Shown here one piece after another: positions 17,591-25,865 of a stretch of 64,000 bases of DNA; position 1 is the stretch's first letter; each line of letters begins with the position of its first letter. The stretch lies in assembly GCF_963558545.1 (NCBI RefSeq), contig NZ_CAUWHO010000010.1:6812-70811 (forward strand), in the 5' to 3' direction. The DNA comes from Tyzzerella sp963558545. Lineage in GTDB: Bacteria > Bacillota > Clostridia > Lachnospirales > CAG-274. The notes beneath the pieces were generated by a model, which saw only the letters and a list, made by a program, of their open reading frames with translations, was not told the origin of the DNA and made no database searches. The position numbers and the translations under genes were made by a program.

Positions 17591-19159
17591 TTAAGGAGTT
17601 TCTACTAAATATCCTGTAATATTATTTCTGTCCATCCACATTTTTTTAGATGCCATTAAAAACTCAATTGTGTCATTGTTTTTTTGGAATAATTTTTTTA
17701 ATAATTGTTTAGTTTGGAAAAGGTCGTTATATGTTAAATAAGGGTAATCTTCCATTTTATTTGTATTTTTAGTGTAATATAGTTCGTATCTTAAGTTATT
17801 ATCTGGTAAAACCCATTGATTTCTAGTATCTTCTATACCAAGTAGCATTTTATTTGCTGTTTCTAAATACCTAGGTTCACCTGTTATACCGTATATTTCA
17901 TATAAAAAGTTCATTTCTGCTAAATGGTGGTTTAAAGATACGTGAGTTTTTTCGTGAGCACCTTTATGGTATCCATAATCAGCAACTAATATGCCCCCAT
18001 TTTGTGTAGTATAGCTATCAGTTTGAACAAACATTAAGAAAAATTCTGCATATTTAACAGCAGCAGCTAAAAACTCTTTATTATTGTAGTTTTGGTAGGC
18101 GTATAATAGGCTTGTAGCAAAATCTGTATTAAATCTTGTGTCATAAAACCCAGCACCTATTTTAAAATCTTTATATAGCCATTCAGACTGAGGACCTGTT
18201 TCCCAATATCCAAGGTTGTTTTGATTTTTCATACAAGTTTCTGTCATAACATATCCAAGATTTTTAGAAAGAGGATTCATTCCATATTTTGCAAAAGAAG
18301 CTCCAGTATAATTAGATGGGTGCTTGTACAAAATATTTTTTCCACCTGGCTTATAGTTAGAAGGTGTTTGGAAATAGTATCCATCATAGCTCCAACGTCT
18401 TGTATCGGAAAGGTCGTGAGAAAAAAGCTCATCAAAGCTTTTCATAGTAGACCAGTCTACCAAACGTTTTTCAGATTCCATATACCAATATTCGCCTATT
18501 AAATTTTTATCTTGTGGGAAAGACATTTGAAGGTCAAAATATCCATCTTTTTTTATTACATTTACCATTTGTTCTTTATCTTTAGCAACAGTTAAAGTAT
18601 TATTACTAAAAATATTTTTATAAACAGCAGGTACACTTACTATATAGCTATTTGTATCTGTATCTATAAATAGAGTTGTATGTTGTAAATTTTTAAGATT
18701 AGATGTATTAACCCATTCTTTTTTTGTACGGTCTACATATCTAAAAGTTATAGTATTACCTTTTATAGGGATAGAAATATTGTATCTTTCTGGAGTAGTT
18801 TGTTTAAAGGAAAGTCTATTCATATAGTATGTATCATTGTTTTCAAAAACAGTTTTTGTAGTTTTTGTAGTAATATTAAAAAATTCGTTAGTTGTTTCTG
18901 TTGTAATAGGAGTAAACTTTGTTGGTGTATATATAGGAACATCTTTTATTATATTATATATTTTTAAATTTTCACCTGTTAAAGGATTACCGTTTTTATC
19001 TTTAGGAATATTATCTACTATTTCGTTAGTTATAGCATTGCTTTTATCTACATTAGGAGTAGTATTTGTAGTATTACTTACACTATTTGCATAAACATTA
19101 TTTGTTATTACAGATAGAGCCATAGACAAGCCTAATATCTGCTTAATATTTTTTTTCAA
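17591..19159 (-). CDS. Secreted protein with alpha-toroid C-terminal domain (C5-epimerase-like, tentative)
   Basis: The 522-residue protein has a signal peptide (MKKNIKQILGLSMALSV, cleavage near VYA-NS), a Thr/Asn-rich region, a beta-rich middle, and an alpha-helical C-terminal half from about residue 300 with GYWETGPQSEWLYKDF, FYDTRFNTDFATSLLYAY and HHLAEMNFLYEIYGITGEPRYL. This pattern resembles the alpha/alpha-barrel C-terminal domains of D-glucuronyl C5-epimerases and related polysaccharide enzymes. That assignment is an inference. The TTG at 19159 is best placed after GAGGGGTG; the GTG at 19168 is part of that site. It has its own promoter and terminator, and no polysaccharide genes are adjacent. 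Confidence 0.55.
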   Translation of the reverse strand: MKKNIKQILGLSMALSVITNNVYANSVSNTTNTTPNVDKSNAITNEIVDNIPKDKNGNPLTGENLKIYNIIKDVPIYTPTKFTPITTETTNEFFNITTKTTKTVFENNDTYYMNRLSFKQTTPERYNISIPIKGNTITFRYVDRTKKEWVNTSNLKNLQHTTLFIDTDTNSYIVSVPAVYKNIFSNNTLTVAKDKEQMVNVIKKDGYFDLQMSFPQDKNLIGEYWYMESEKRLVDWSTMKSFDELFSHDLSDTRRWSYDGYYFQTPSNYKPGGKNILYKHPSNYTGASFAKYGMNPLSKNLGYVMTETCMKNQNNLGYWETGPQSEWLYKDFKIGAGFYDTRFNTDFATSLLYAYQNYNNKEFLAAAVKYAEFFLMFVQTDSYTTQNGGILVADYGYHKGAHEKTHVSLNHHLAEMNFLYEIYGITGEPRYLETANKMLLGIEDTRNQWVLPDNNLRYELYYTKNTNKMEDYPYLTYNDLFQTKQLLKKLFQKNNDTIEFLMASKKMWMDRNNITGYLVETP

Positions 19160-19198
19160 AATTAACACCCCTCATTATTTTTTGTTAGTTTACAAGTT

Positions 19199-19226
19199 AT
19201 TATACCATTAATTTTTATAAATTCAA
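19199..19226 (-). promoter_or_regulatory. Promoter of the toroid-like secreted protein gene
   Basis: Minus-strand TTGAAT (19221-19226), 16-bp spacer, TATAAT (19199-19204). Confidence 0.65.
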
Positions 19227-19412
19227 TTTATTTTAATATTTTTAATTTAATTGTAATATAAATACACATTTTATACAAATTAGTACAATACTAAAATTTT
19301 AAAAGATTACTATAATGATACAATTAAATATAATGGCTTTATAAAATATAACTAAAAATTTACTTAAATATTTATTAAAAATAATGATTTTTAATTAAAT
19401 TATTAAAAACAA

Positions 19413-19441
19413 TTGATTAAAAAACACTTTATATTTATAAT
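19413..19441 (+). promoter_or_regulatory. Promoter of the YitT-family gene
   Basis: TTGATT (19413-19418), 17-bp spacer, TATAAT (19436-19441). The remaining 19.23-19.41 kb of this roughly 350-bp divergent gap is AT-rich and shows no gene or other clear signal. Confidence 0.6.
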
Positions 19442-19508
19442 AAATCTAGGTTTAAAACATTTTTTTTACAGATATTATTAATAACAACAGATTAGGAGTA
19501 GTAATTTT

Positions 19509-20369
19509 ATGGAAAAATTTAATATAAAAAATGTATGTTTTTTAGTTTTACTAAATATAATAGGTACATTTATCTATGCAGTAGGGATAAATTGTTTTGC
19601 AGCACCACATAATATAGCACCAGGTGGAGCTAGTGGTATTGCCATATTAGTAAATTATTTATTTAAGTTTCCTATTGGTACATTTGTATTAATATTTAAT
19701 ATTCCACTTTTAATATGGATTCTTGTAAAAAAATATTTCCCTAAATCTTTTGTGTTTAAAACACTTGCTACAACAGCTTTACTTTCTTTTATAACAGACT
19801 ATGTAGTAGTACATATACCAGTTTATAAGGGAGATGCTCTTTTAGCATCTATGTTTGGAGGGGCTCTTATGGGGATAGGTCTTGCATTGGTACATTTAGG
19901 TGCATCTAACACAGGGGGTATATCTTTATTAGGTGTTATTGTACAAAAAATTAAACCTAAATTTCCAGTAGGTGGGCTTATAGCAACGCTTAATATAGGA
20001 GTTGTTATGGCATCTGGCCTTATATACAGAAATATAGAAAGCCTTTTATATGCTGTTGTTACAGTTTATATATCAGGTATGTTTATGGATAAAATGCTTG
20101 AGCAAGCCTCTAAGAAAAACCTTATATTTATTATGTCAGAATGTACAGATATTGTAAGAAAAGCATTGGTAGATGCTCATAAATCTATTACAATATTAAA
20201 AGGTGAAGGTGGATATTCTAGCAAAATGCAAAGAGTTTTAATATGTGCAGCAACAAAAGATGATTGTGTACAAATAGAAAAGATGATAAAAGAGCTAGAT
20301 GATAAAGCACTTATTATTATAACAGAAACTAAAAAAGTAGAAGGAAAAGGATTTAAACATATTATATAA
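19509..20369 (+). CDS. YitT family membrane protein
   Basis: The 286-residue protein has about five membrane segments in the first 200 residues (the YitT/DUF161 domain, with INCFAAPHNIAPGGASGIA near residue 25 and a LGASNTGGISLLG repeat-like segment near 130) and a cytoplasmic C-terminal DUF2179 domain with GGYSSKMQRVLICAATK. The family is widespread in Firmicutes and its role is not firmly established; transport has been suggested. Single-gene transcript with its own promoter and terminator. Confidence 0.85.
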   Translation: MEKFNIKNVCFLVLLNIIGTFIYAVGINCFAAPHNIAPGGASGIAILVNYLFKFPIGTFVLIFNIPLLIWILVKKYFPKSFVFKTLATTALLSFITDYVVVHIPVYKGDALLASMFGGALMGIGLALVHLGASNTGGISLLGVIVQKIKPKFPVGGLIATLNIGVVMASGLIYRNIESLLYAVVTVYISGMFMDKMLEQASKKNLIFIMSECTDIVRKALVDAHKSITILKGEGGYSSKMQRVLICAATKDDCVQIEKMIKELDDKALIIITETKKVEGKGFKHII

Positions 20370-20374
20370 TTTTA

Positions 20375-20425
20375 GTATAGCCAAGCATACTATATACAAG
20401 GTGGGCTTGGCTATACTACTTTTAT
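20375..20425 (+). terminator. Terminator after YitT
   Basis: Perfect 13-bp stem AGTATAGCCAAGC / GCTTGGCTATACT followed by ACTTTTATT. Confidence 0.85.
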
Positions 20426-20443
20426 TATAAAATATCCAAAAAA

Positions 20444-20472
20444 TTGATTTAAATATATACTTATGTTATAAT
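20444..20472 (+). promoter_or_regulatory. recX promoter
   Basis: TTGATT (20444-20449), 17-bp spacer, TATAAT (20467-20472). Confidence 0.65.
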
Positions 20473-20488
20473 AATAAAGGTGATTGTA

Positions 20489-21118
20489 TTGATAGTAACA
20501 AAAATAGAAAAGCAAAAAAATAATAATAAAAGATACTCTGTATTTATAGATAATGAATTTGCATTTGGTATAGACGAAATAGATTTATTATACTATAAAA
20601 TTAAAGAAAATGAGCCATTAGATAAAGACAAATATAATTATATATTAAATAAGCTACTTTTAAAAAGAGCAAAAGATAAAGCTTTAAAATATTTAGGGTA
20701 TAAAATGCGTTCTAAAAAACAAGTTATAAAAAAGTTACAAGAATATGAGTTTCCATCTAATGTTATAAATAAAGTAATAAAAGTACTAGAAAAATATAAT
20801 TACATAAATGATGAAGATTTTGCTAAAGCCTTTATAAAAGATAAAGTAAATCTAAAAGGTTACGGTACTTTTAAGATAAGCTATGATTTAAAAATGCTTG
20901 GAGTAGATGAAGAAATTTTTAAAAAATATTTATATGATGAATGTTTTATAAATGAAAGCCAAAAGGCTAAAGATTTACTATTAAAAAAGTTAAAAGGTAA
21001 AAACATAGAAGATTTAGACTATAAAGAAAAGCAAAAAGTATATGCTTATTTAGCTAGAAGAGGATTTTCTTATGATAGTATAAATAAAGCATTTAACTAT
21101 TTATTGGAGGAATTTTAA
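20489..21118 (+). CDS. recX: Regulatory protein RecX
   Basis: Modulates RecA filaments. The 209-residue protein consists of a beta-rich N-terminal extension and three three-helix RecX repeats, seen as ALKYLGYKMRSKKQVIKKL, YINDEDFAKAFIKDKVNLKGYG and YLARRGFSYDSINKAF. The TTG at 20489 is preferred because AGGTGA ends five bases before it; the GTG at 20480 is part of that site. The stop is one base before the next gene, so the pair is an operon. recA itself is not in the window. Confidence 0.88.
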   Translation: MIVTKIEKQKNNNKRYSVFIDNEFAFGIDEIDLLYYKIKENEPLDKDKYNYILNKLLLKRAKDKALKYLGYKMRSKKQVIKKLQEYEFPSNVINKVIKVLEKYNYINDEDFAKAFIKDKVNLKGYGTFKISYDLKMLGVDEEIFKKYLYDECFINESQKAKDLLLKKLKGKNIEDLDYKEKQKVYAYLARRGFSYDSINKAFNYLLEEF

Positions 21119-21119
21119 T

Positions 21120-22640
21120 ATGGATAATAAAAGTAAAAGGTCATCTATTAGAAAAGACTTTTTAAAAAATTTTAAAGAAAAAGATTATTTTTCTTGCTAT
21201 GAAAATGCTGAAAATATTATAAAATTATACAATAGAGAAGAAAAAGAAAGTTTTGAATATTGTACAGATTTATATAACCTTGCATACATACAGCAAAATT
21301 TAGGAAAGTATAGTATGGCTATAAAATATTATAAAAAAATATTAAAAATATTAGATAAAGAGCCATATGAAACTGACACAAAAGAAGGTATAGAAATAAT
21401 AAAATTTATTGTAGATACAGAAAATAGCTTAGGTATTTGCTATTTTAAAAGTACATTAAAACAACGTTTTTCTATAAAATGTTTTGAAAGAGCACTGTTT
21501 ATGGCTAAAAAATATTTAAAAGATAAAGAAGAAACTTTAGTTAATATATTACATAATATGGGTTCTTCCTATTATGATTTACAGCAATACGAAGATGCTA
21601 TATACCATTTTTTAGAAGAGCTTTCATACAGAAAAAATAAAGATATAGATTTTGTAGACAATTTAAATTTTTTAGGTTATAGCTATCAGGAGCTAAAAAA
21701 ATATGATGAAGCAATAGGGTATTTTAACCAAGCATTAGATATTATAAAAGGGCTATTTGGCATAAATTCTGATGAATATATGACTAATAAATATTATATA
21801 TCTTCTATATACTCTAAAATGGGAAATTATGATTTGGCTATAAAAAGCTATGAAAAGGCTTGTACGCTTATAGAACAAAAGTTAGGAAATAAACACCCTT
21901 ATCTTGCAGAGGCTTTGTCTAAGCTTGCAGAAAACTATTTAAAGATAGATAAACCACACGATGCGTTAAAAATACAGTTAAAGTCTTTAAATATTGTTAA
22001 AGAAACTGTTGGAGAAAAGCATATGTTTTATGCTAGTGCCTTAAAAAGAGTTGGAGATATATATTACATACTAGAAGATTTTCAAAAATGTTTAACTTAT
22101 TATGAAACAGAAAATAAAATAAAAGAAAATGTTATAGGTATGTATAACGAAGAATATGTAACCTCACTACTAAACCTTATAAATATATTTGTAAAAACTA
22201 ATAATACACAAAAAGAAGAACAAGCTAAAGATAAGCTATTAAAAATGGTAGATTTTGACTTACCAAAAAAATCTTATGAAAGAGCACTTCTTATTTTATG
22301 TAAAATATATATATGCAATAACTTGCCTAGTAATTTATATGATATATACGAGCATTATAAATATGTAAATGATATAGATAGTTTTGATGATATGGTAAAA
22401 AAATCTAAAGATATAGATGAAGATATAATAAATAAAGATAAAAAACTAAATGCTATTTTTAATAACTATGAAGAAGAAGCATACGAAGAAGATGATGATA
22501 TTAAAGAAGATATTTTTGATGGCATAAAAAATCTTTTTGATGGACTAAAAAGTGAAATTGACAAAATAGAAAATAAAATAGAAAATAATAATGATAACAA
22601 TGATGATATTAATGATACATCGGAAGATAATAATATCTAA
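21120..22640 (+). CDS. Tetratricopeptide repeat protein
   Basis: The 506-residue cytoplasmic protein is mostly TPR helices, with clear units at YNLAYIQQNLGKYSMAIKYY, FLGYSYQELKKYDEAIGYF, YYISSIYSKMGNYDLAIKSY and HPYLAEALSKLAENYLKIDK. The last 60 residues are very acidic and Asn/Asp-rich with a short coiled coil (LKSEIDKIENKIENN). No enzyme domain is seen. It starts one base after recX, with a GGAGG site inside the recX end, so the two are coexpressed. TPRs suggest a protein scaffold; the partner is unknown. Confidence 0.85.
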   Translation: MDNKSKRSSIRKDFLKNFKEKDYFSCYENAENIIKLYNREEKESFEYCTDLYNLAYIQQNLGKYSMAIKYYKKILKILDKEPYETDTKEGIEIIKFIVDTENSLGICYFKSTLKQRFSIKCFERALFMAKKYLKDKEETLVNILHNMGSSYYDLQQYEDAIYHFLEELSYRKNKDIDFVDNLNFLGYSYQELKKYDEAIGYFNQALDIIKGLFGINSDEYMTNKYYISSIYSKMGNYDLAIKSYEKACTLIEQKLGNKHPYLAEALSKLAENYLKIDKPHDALKIQLKSLNIVKETVGEKHMFYASALKRVGDIYYILEDFQKCLTYYETENKIKENVIGMYNEEYVTSLLNLINIFVKTNNTQKEEQAKDKLLKMVDFDLPKKSYERALLILCKIYICNNLPSNLYDIYEHYKYVNDIDSFDDMVKKSKDIDEDIINKDKKLNAIFNNYEEEAYEEDDDIKEDIFDGIKNLFDGLKSEIDKIENKIENNNDNNDDINDTSEDNNI

Positions 22641-22675
22641 AAATTGGGTTAATATTTTTTATTTTATTAACCATA

Positions 22676-22712
22676 ATAAAAGTATAGGCAAAAACCTATG
22701 CTTTTATTTTTT
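22676..22712 (+). terminator. Terminator after the TPR gene
   Basis: AAAAGTATAGG / CCTATGCTTTT stem and a following T-run. Confidence 0.8.
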
Positions 22713-22743
22713 GTATTATAGTAACAATAAAGGAGGAATAGTT

Positions 22744-22908
22744 ATGAGAAAATATACAACGGCAGGATTAATAACAACAGGTATCGTAGGTGCAGTTGGG
22801 CTTGCTTATGCTATGACAGATAAAAGAATGAGAAATAAGATGGCAAATGACGGTAAAAAAATGTTAGATAAAGCAGGAGATATAGTTTCTAAAATGGATA
22901 TATTTTAA
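22744..22908 (+). CDS. Small YtxH-like membrane-associated protein
   Basis: A 54-residue protein with one N-terminal hydrophobic, Gly/Ala-rich segment (LITTGIVGAVGLAYAM, residues 9-24) and a positively charged amphipathic C-terminal half (DKRMRNKMANDGKKMLDKAG). The ATG follows a strong AAAGGAGG site. The pattern resembles small YtxH-type general stress proteins, but similarity is loose. Standing alone between two terminators, it appears to be its own transcription unit. Confidence 0.7.
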   Translation: MRKYTTAGLITTGIVGAVGLAYAMTDKRMRNKMANDGKKMLDKAGDIVSKMDIF

Positions 22909-23078
22909 TAGTTAATATAAAAGATAACATAAATATATTTATTCTAATAATCAATTTTTTTAATACTTTGTATTCAAAAACAGATATTCCTATATATTTT
23001 TATTAGTAAAAATTAATACAAATACCTGTATATAATTTTTCTTTTAAAAATATAAATCATACTTTAATTGATACAAAT

Positions 23079-23118
23079 AAAAATACCTATTGAAAAGATT
23101 TTCAATAGGTATTTTTTA
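23079..23118. terminator. Bidirectional terminator
   Basis: Stem AAAATACCTATTGAAAA / TTTTCAATAGGTATTTT with T-runs on both strands. It can serve the 54-residue protein gene on the plus strand and the Tyr/Asn-rich gene on the minus strand. The rest of 22.91-23.19 kb shows no gene. Confidence 0.8.
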
Positions 23119-23194
23119 TTATAAAATTTAAAAAGTTTATAAGGGGCACAAAATACCAAGGTAATAAATGAATTTTGTGTTAAATATATAAAAT

Positions 23195-23410
23195 TTAATA
23201 TTTATAACCAAAGTTATTAAAATTATAATTGTTACAACAAAGGTTGTTAAACCAACAGCTATTATTGTATCTGTTATAGTATTTACCAAAACATCTGTTA
23301 CAACTACAACCATAATCTATATTACAATTATAGTTACTGTAATAGTTGTAATTATTGTTGTAGCCATAAGGATTTTTGTAATTATAGCTGTTTAACCAGC
23401 CATATCCCAA
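23195..23410 (-). CDS. Tyr/Asn/Cys-rich small protein (possible coat-like protein)
   Basis: A 71-residue protein made almost entirely of Tyr, Asn, Gly and Cys (for example NPYGYNNNYNYYSNYNC, then CSCNRCFGKYYNRYNNSCW). An AAAGGAGG site lies eight bases before TTG 23410; an in-frame GTG further upstream is inside that site. Low-complexity Tyr/Cys-rich proteins of this sort are typical of cross-linked spore coats or surface layers, so a coat role is possible but unproven. The strong site and clean terminator argue that it is a real gene. Confidence 0.6.
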   Translation of the reverse strand: MGYGWLNSYNYKNPYGYNNNYNYYSNYNCNIDYGCSCNRCFGKYYNRYNNSCWFNNLCCNNYNFNNFGYKY

Positions 23411-23525
23411 AAAAACCACCTCCTTTTCTTTATCTTAATATATATTATTCAAAATAACAAAAAGTGTGACAGGCTGTTTAATTATTTTACAATATATATT
23501 TTTTATAAAAATTTTTATAAAAAAA

Positions 23526-23551
23526 TGAACCCTATTAAAAATTATAACGAA
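23526..23551 (+). promoter_or_regulatory. Predicted ECF-type promoter of the sigma factor operon
   Basis: TGAACC (23526-23531), 16-bp spacer, CGAA (23548-23551). This matches the -35 AAC and -10 CG pattern and spacing of ECF sigma promoters and lies about 45 bp before the sigma gene, consistent with autoregulation. A sigma-A-like TATAAT also occurs at about 23566 without a good -35. Confidence 0.55.
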
Positions 23552-23595
23552 TATATATTGAAAGGATATAATAAGAAAAGGAGCTGGTATAAAAT

Positions 23596-24156
23596 TTGGA
23601 GGCAAAAGAATTAGAAAAATGTATAGATATTTTTGGAGATGATATATATAGGTTTTGTTTAAAAATTTGTTTAAATAAAGATGATGCAGAAGATTTATAT
23701 CAGCAAACATTTTTAAAGGCATTAGAAAGTAATTTTATTTTAGATTGGGATAATAATCCAAAAGCCTTATTTTTTTCTATATCATATAAAATATATAAAA
23801 GTAACACAAGGAAGTGGGCAAGGCGTAATAGCATAGCTTCTATAATAAATATTGATGAAAAAACTGAAAATATATTATTTTCATATGAAAATATAGAAAA
23901 TGATTTATTAGAAAAAAGTTTAATAAATGAAATAACTAAAATTATTGATAGTTTGCCAGATAAAATAAAAATACCTCTTATACTATATTATCTTTTCAAT
24001 TTTTCAACTAGTAATATATCAAAAGCAATAAAAAAGCCTATAGGAACAGTTAAAAGTAGGTTGTTTAAAGGGAGGAATACTATTAAAAAAAGATTGGAGG
24101 ATATAGGATATGACTTTAAATATTATTTTTTACATTTTATTAGGTATTTTAGCTAG
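23596..24156 (+). CDS. ECF-type RNA polymerase sigma factor
   Basis: A 186-residue sigma-70-family protein. Region 2 spans about residues 5-75 (IYRFCLKICLNKDDAEDLYQQTFLKAL is the core binding helix) and region 4 about 110-165, with DKIKIPLILYYLFNFSTSNISKAIKKPIGTVKSR as the helix-turn-helix. No region 3 or 1.1. The TTG start has AAGGAG 12 bases upstream. The 3' end overlaps a small membrane-protein ORF. ECF factors are usually held by a membrane anti-sigma; the two downstream membrane proteins are candidates. Signal unknown. Confidence 0.85.
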   Translation: MEAKELEKCIDIFGDDIYRFCLKICLNKDDAEDLYQQTFLKALESNFILDWDNNPKALFFSISYKIYKSNTRKWARRNSIASIINIDEKTENILFSYENIENDLLEKSLINEITKIIDSLPDKIKIPLILYYLFNFSTSNISKAIKKPIGTVKSRLFKGRNTIKKRLEDIGYDFKYYFLHFIRYFS

Positions 24157-24277
24157 TATATTAATAAAAAATATATATTTATATATTATTTTAATATTTA
24201 CATATTTTTATTATAACTTATTTATATTTATATTTGTTAGATTAAGGATAAATAAAACTAAAAAATTATTAGTTTAA
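24110..24277 (+). CDS. Small hydrophobic protein overlapping the sigma factor gene
   Basis: A 55-residue ORF in a different frame that starts inside the last 47 bp of the sigma gene and has its own GGAGG site 10 bases before the ATG. It encodes two closely spaced hydrophobic segments (about residues 3-19 and 22-43) and a basic tail, VRLRINKTKKLLV. It is followed 16 bp later by the zinc-ribbon gene. The position between an ECF sigma factor and a membrane protein suggests a role in sigma control. No family recognised. Confidence 0.6.
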   Translation: MTLNIIFYILLGILASILIKNIYLYIILIFTYFYYNLFIFIFVRLRINKTKKLLV

Positions 24278-24293
24278 GAAAGGAGTAATTTAT

Positions 24294-25064
24294 ATGGGTT
24301 ATGAAAATCTAGTATTTATTTTTCTTATGTTAATGCCATTTTTTTTAATATTATCATATACATTTTCTATTATATGGATTTATAAAGACTGTAAGGAAAG
24401 AGGAGAAAATCCTTTAATTTGGATATTATTTTTATTTTTTTCATCACTATTTTTAGGAATTATTATTTATTTAATATTTAGAAAAGAAAATAAATGTGCT
24501 TGTAAAAGCTGTGATAAATTAATATCAAGTTCAGCTAAATATTGCGAATATTGTGGCGTATATATACAAAATAAAGAAGATGTTAAATTGGTTAATAAAA
24601 ATAATCGTAAGTATATGATAGCTAGTATTATCTCATTTTCTATGATTTTTATATGTATAATATCTATAGGTATTATAGGAGGGTTAAGTAGGAGTACAAA
24701 TGTAAAATCTAAAACAAAAGTGTGGAATATAGGTTTTGAAACATTTAGTACTCAAATAAAAATAGAAAATGACTGGGAACTATCTTTAAAAAATTCAACA
24801 AAAGGATTTATAAAAGAGGAAAGTATGAATATAACTAACCCACAAAATGAGGTTTTATATATAAATACTAGCTGTGATATAAAAGAAGAAGGTGGAAATC
24901 TTATGTTATGGCTTGTGCAAGGGGATACTGAAAAATCTATAGATGTTACAAATTTATCAGAAACGCTAGAATATCCTTTAAATGAATTTAAAAGTGGAAA
25001 GATTTTTGTTAGGCTACAAATAAATGGTGTTAAAAATGTTAAATCTAAAATAACAATAGAATAA
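24294..25064 (+). CDS. Zinc-ribbon membrane protein of the sigma factor operon
   Basis: The 256-residue protein has two N-terminal membrane segments (about 6-28 and 41-62, resembling a PLDc_N-type hairpin with WIYKDCKERG between them), a zinc ribbon CKSCDKLISSSAKYCEYCG (about 70-88), a third membrane segment (about 104-128), and an outer domain of about 125 residues without cysteines. The layout of a cytoplasmic zinc site joined to an extracellular sensor through one helix fits a signal-responsive anti-sigma or its partner, which is an inference from operon position. Start ATG with AAAGGAG. Confidence 0.7.
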   Translation: MGYENLVFIFLMLMPFFLILSYTFSIIWIYKDCKERGENPLIWILFLFFSSLFLGIIIYLIFRKENKCACKSCDKLISSSAKYCEYCGVYIQNKEDVKLVNKNNRKYMIASIISFSMIFICIISIGIIGGLSRSTNVKSKTKVWNIGFETFSTQIKIENDWELSLKNSTKGFIKEESMNITNPQNEVLYINTSCDIKEEGGNLMLWLVQGDTEKSIDVTNLSETLEYPLNEFKSGKIFVRLQINGVKNVKSKITIE

Positions 25065-25069
25065 TAATT

Positions 25070-25121
25070 TAATAAATAAAAATAAAAGGCTAATAATTAG
25101 CCTTTTATTTTTATTTATTAA
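25070..25121. terminator. Bidirectional terminator
   Basis: Long perfect stem centred at 25.095 kb with AAAAGGCTAAT / ATTAGCCTTTT core and A/T-runs on both sides; it separates the sigma operon from the convergent ABC operon. Confidence 0.85.
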
Positions 25122-25142
25122 ATTATTATATAGTAAAATATA

Positions 25143-25865
25143 TTATAGTACTTTAGATAAAAACTCCTGTGTTCTAGGGTGTTGTGGATTGTTAAAAATA
25201 TTTTCTGGAGTGTTTTCTTCACAAATATTTCCACCGTCCATAAATATAACCCTTGTTCCAACCTCTTTAGCAAATCCCATCTCGTGAGTAACAACAACCA
25301 TTGTCATACCTTCTTTAGCAAGGTTTTTCATAACTTCTAAAACTTCGCCAACCATTTCTGGGTCTAGGGCAGATGTAGGTTCGTCAAAAAGCATAACATC
25401 TGGTTTCATAGCTAAGGCACGTACAATAGCTATCCTTTGTTTTTGTCCACCAGATAGGCTAGATGGATAGGCATTTGCCTTGTCTTCAAGTCCTACAAGT
25501 CCTAAAAGGTGCATAGCATCTTTTTCTGCTTTTTCTTTATCTATTTTTTTTACTTTAATAGGAGCTATTGTAATATTTTCTAGTATAGTTAAATGTGGGA
25601 ATAGGTTAAAATGTTGGAATACCATACCCATTTTTTGTCTATGTATACTAATATCTACATTTTTAGCAGTTATATTTGTATTTTCAAATATTATATCACC
25701 AGAGGTAGCATTTTCGAGCTTATTAAGACATCTTAAAAATGTACTTTTACCAGAGCCAGAAGGCCCTATAACAACTACCACTTCCCCCTTATGTATAGTA
25801 GTAGTAACGCCTTTTAAAACGTGGTTATTACCAAAGCTTTTACTTAAGTTTTTAATTTCTATCAT
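25143..25865 (-). CDS. Polar amino acid ABC transporter, ATP-binding protein
   Basis: ATPase of a GlnQ/HisP-type importer. The 240-residue protein has Walker A GPSGSGKST (residues 33-41), Q-loop, signature LSGGQKQRIAIV (near 135), and Walker B VMLFDEPTSALDPE with the H-loop VTHEMGFA. It overlaps the permease gene by 14 bp. With the permease and the lipoprotein upstream it forms a complete three-gene importer. The amino acid taken up cannot be decided. Confidence 0.93.
   Translation of the reverse strand: MIEIKNLSKSFGNNHVLKGVTTTIHKGEVVVVIGPSGSGKSTFLRCLNKLENATSGDIIFENTNITAKNVDISIHRQKMGMVFQHFNLFPHLTILENITIAPIKVKKIDKEKAEKDAMHLLGLVGLEDKANAYPSSLSGGQKQRIAIVRALAMKPDVMLFDEPTSALDPEMVGEVLEVMKNLAKEGMTMVVVTHEMGFAKEVGTRVIFMDGGNICEENTPENIFNNPQHPRTQEFLSKVL

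Noticed and set aside
22909..23194. Possible small RNA gene
   Set aside because: Only a bidirectional terminator and AT-rich sequence are visible; no promoter with good spacing was found.
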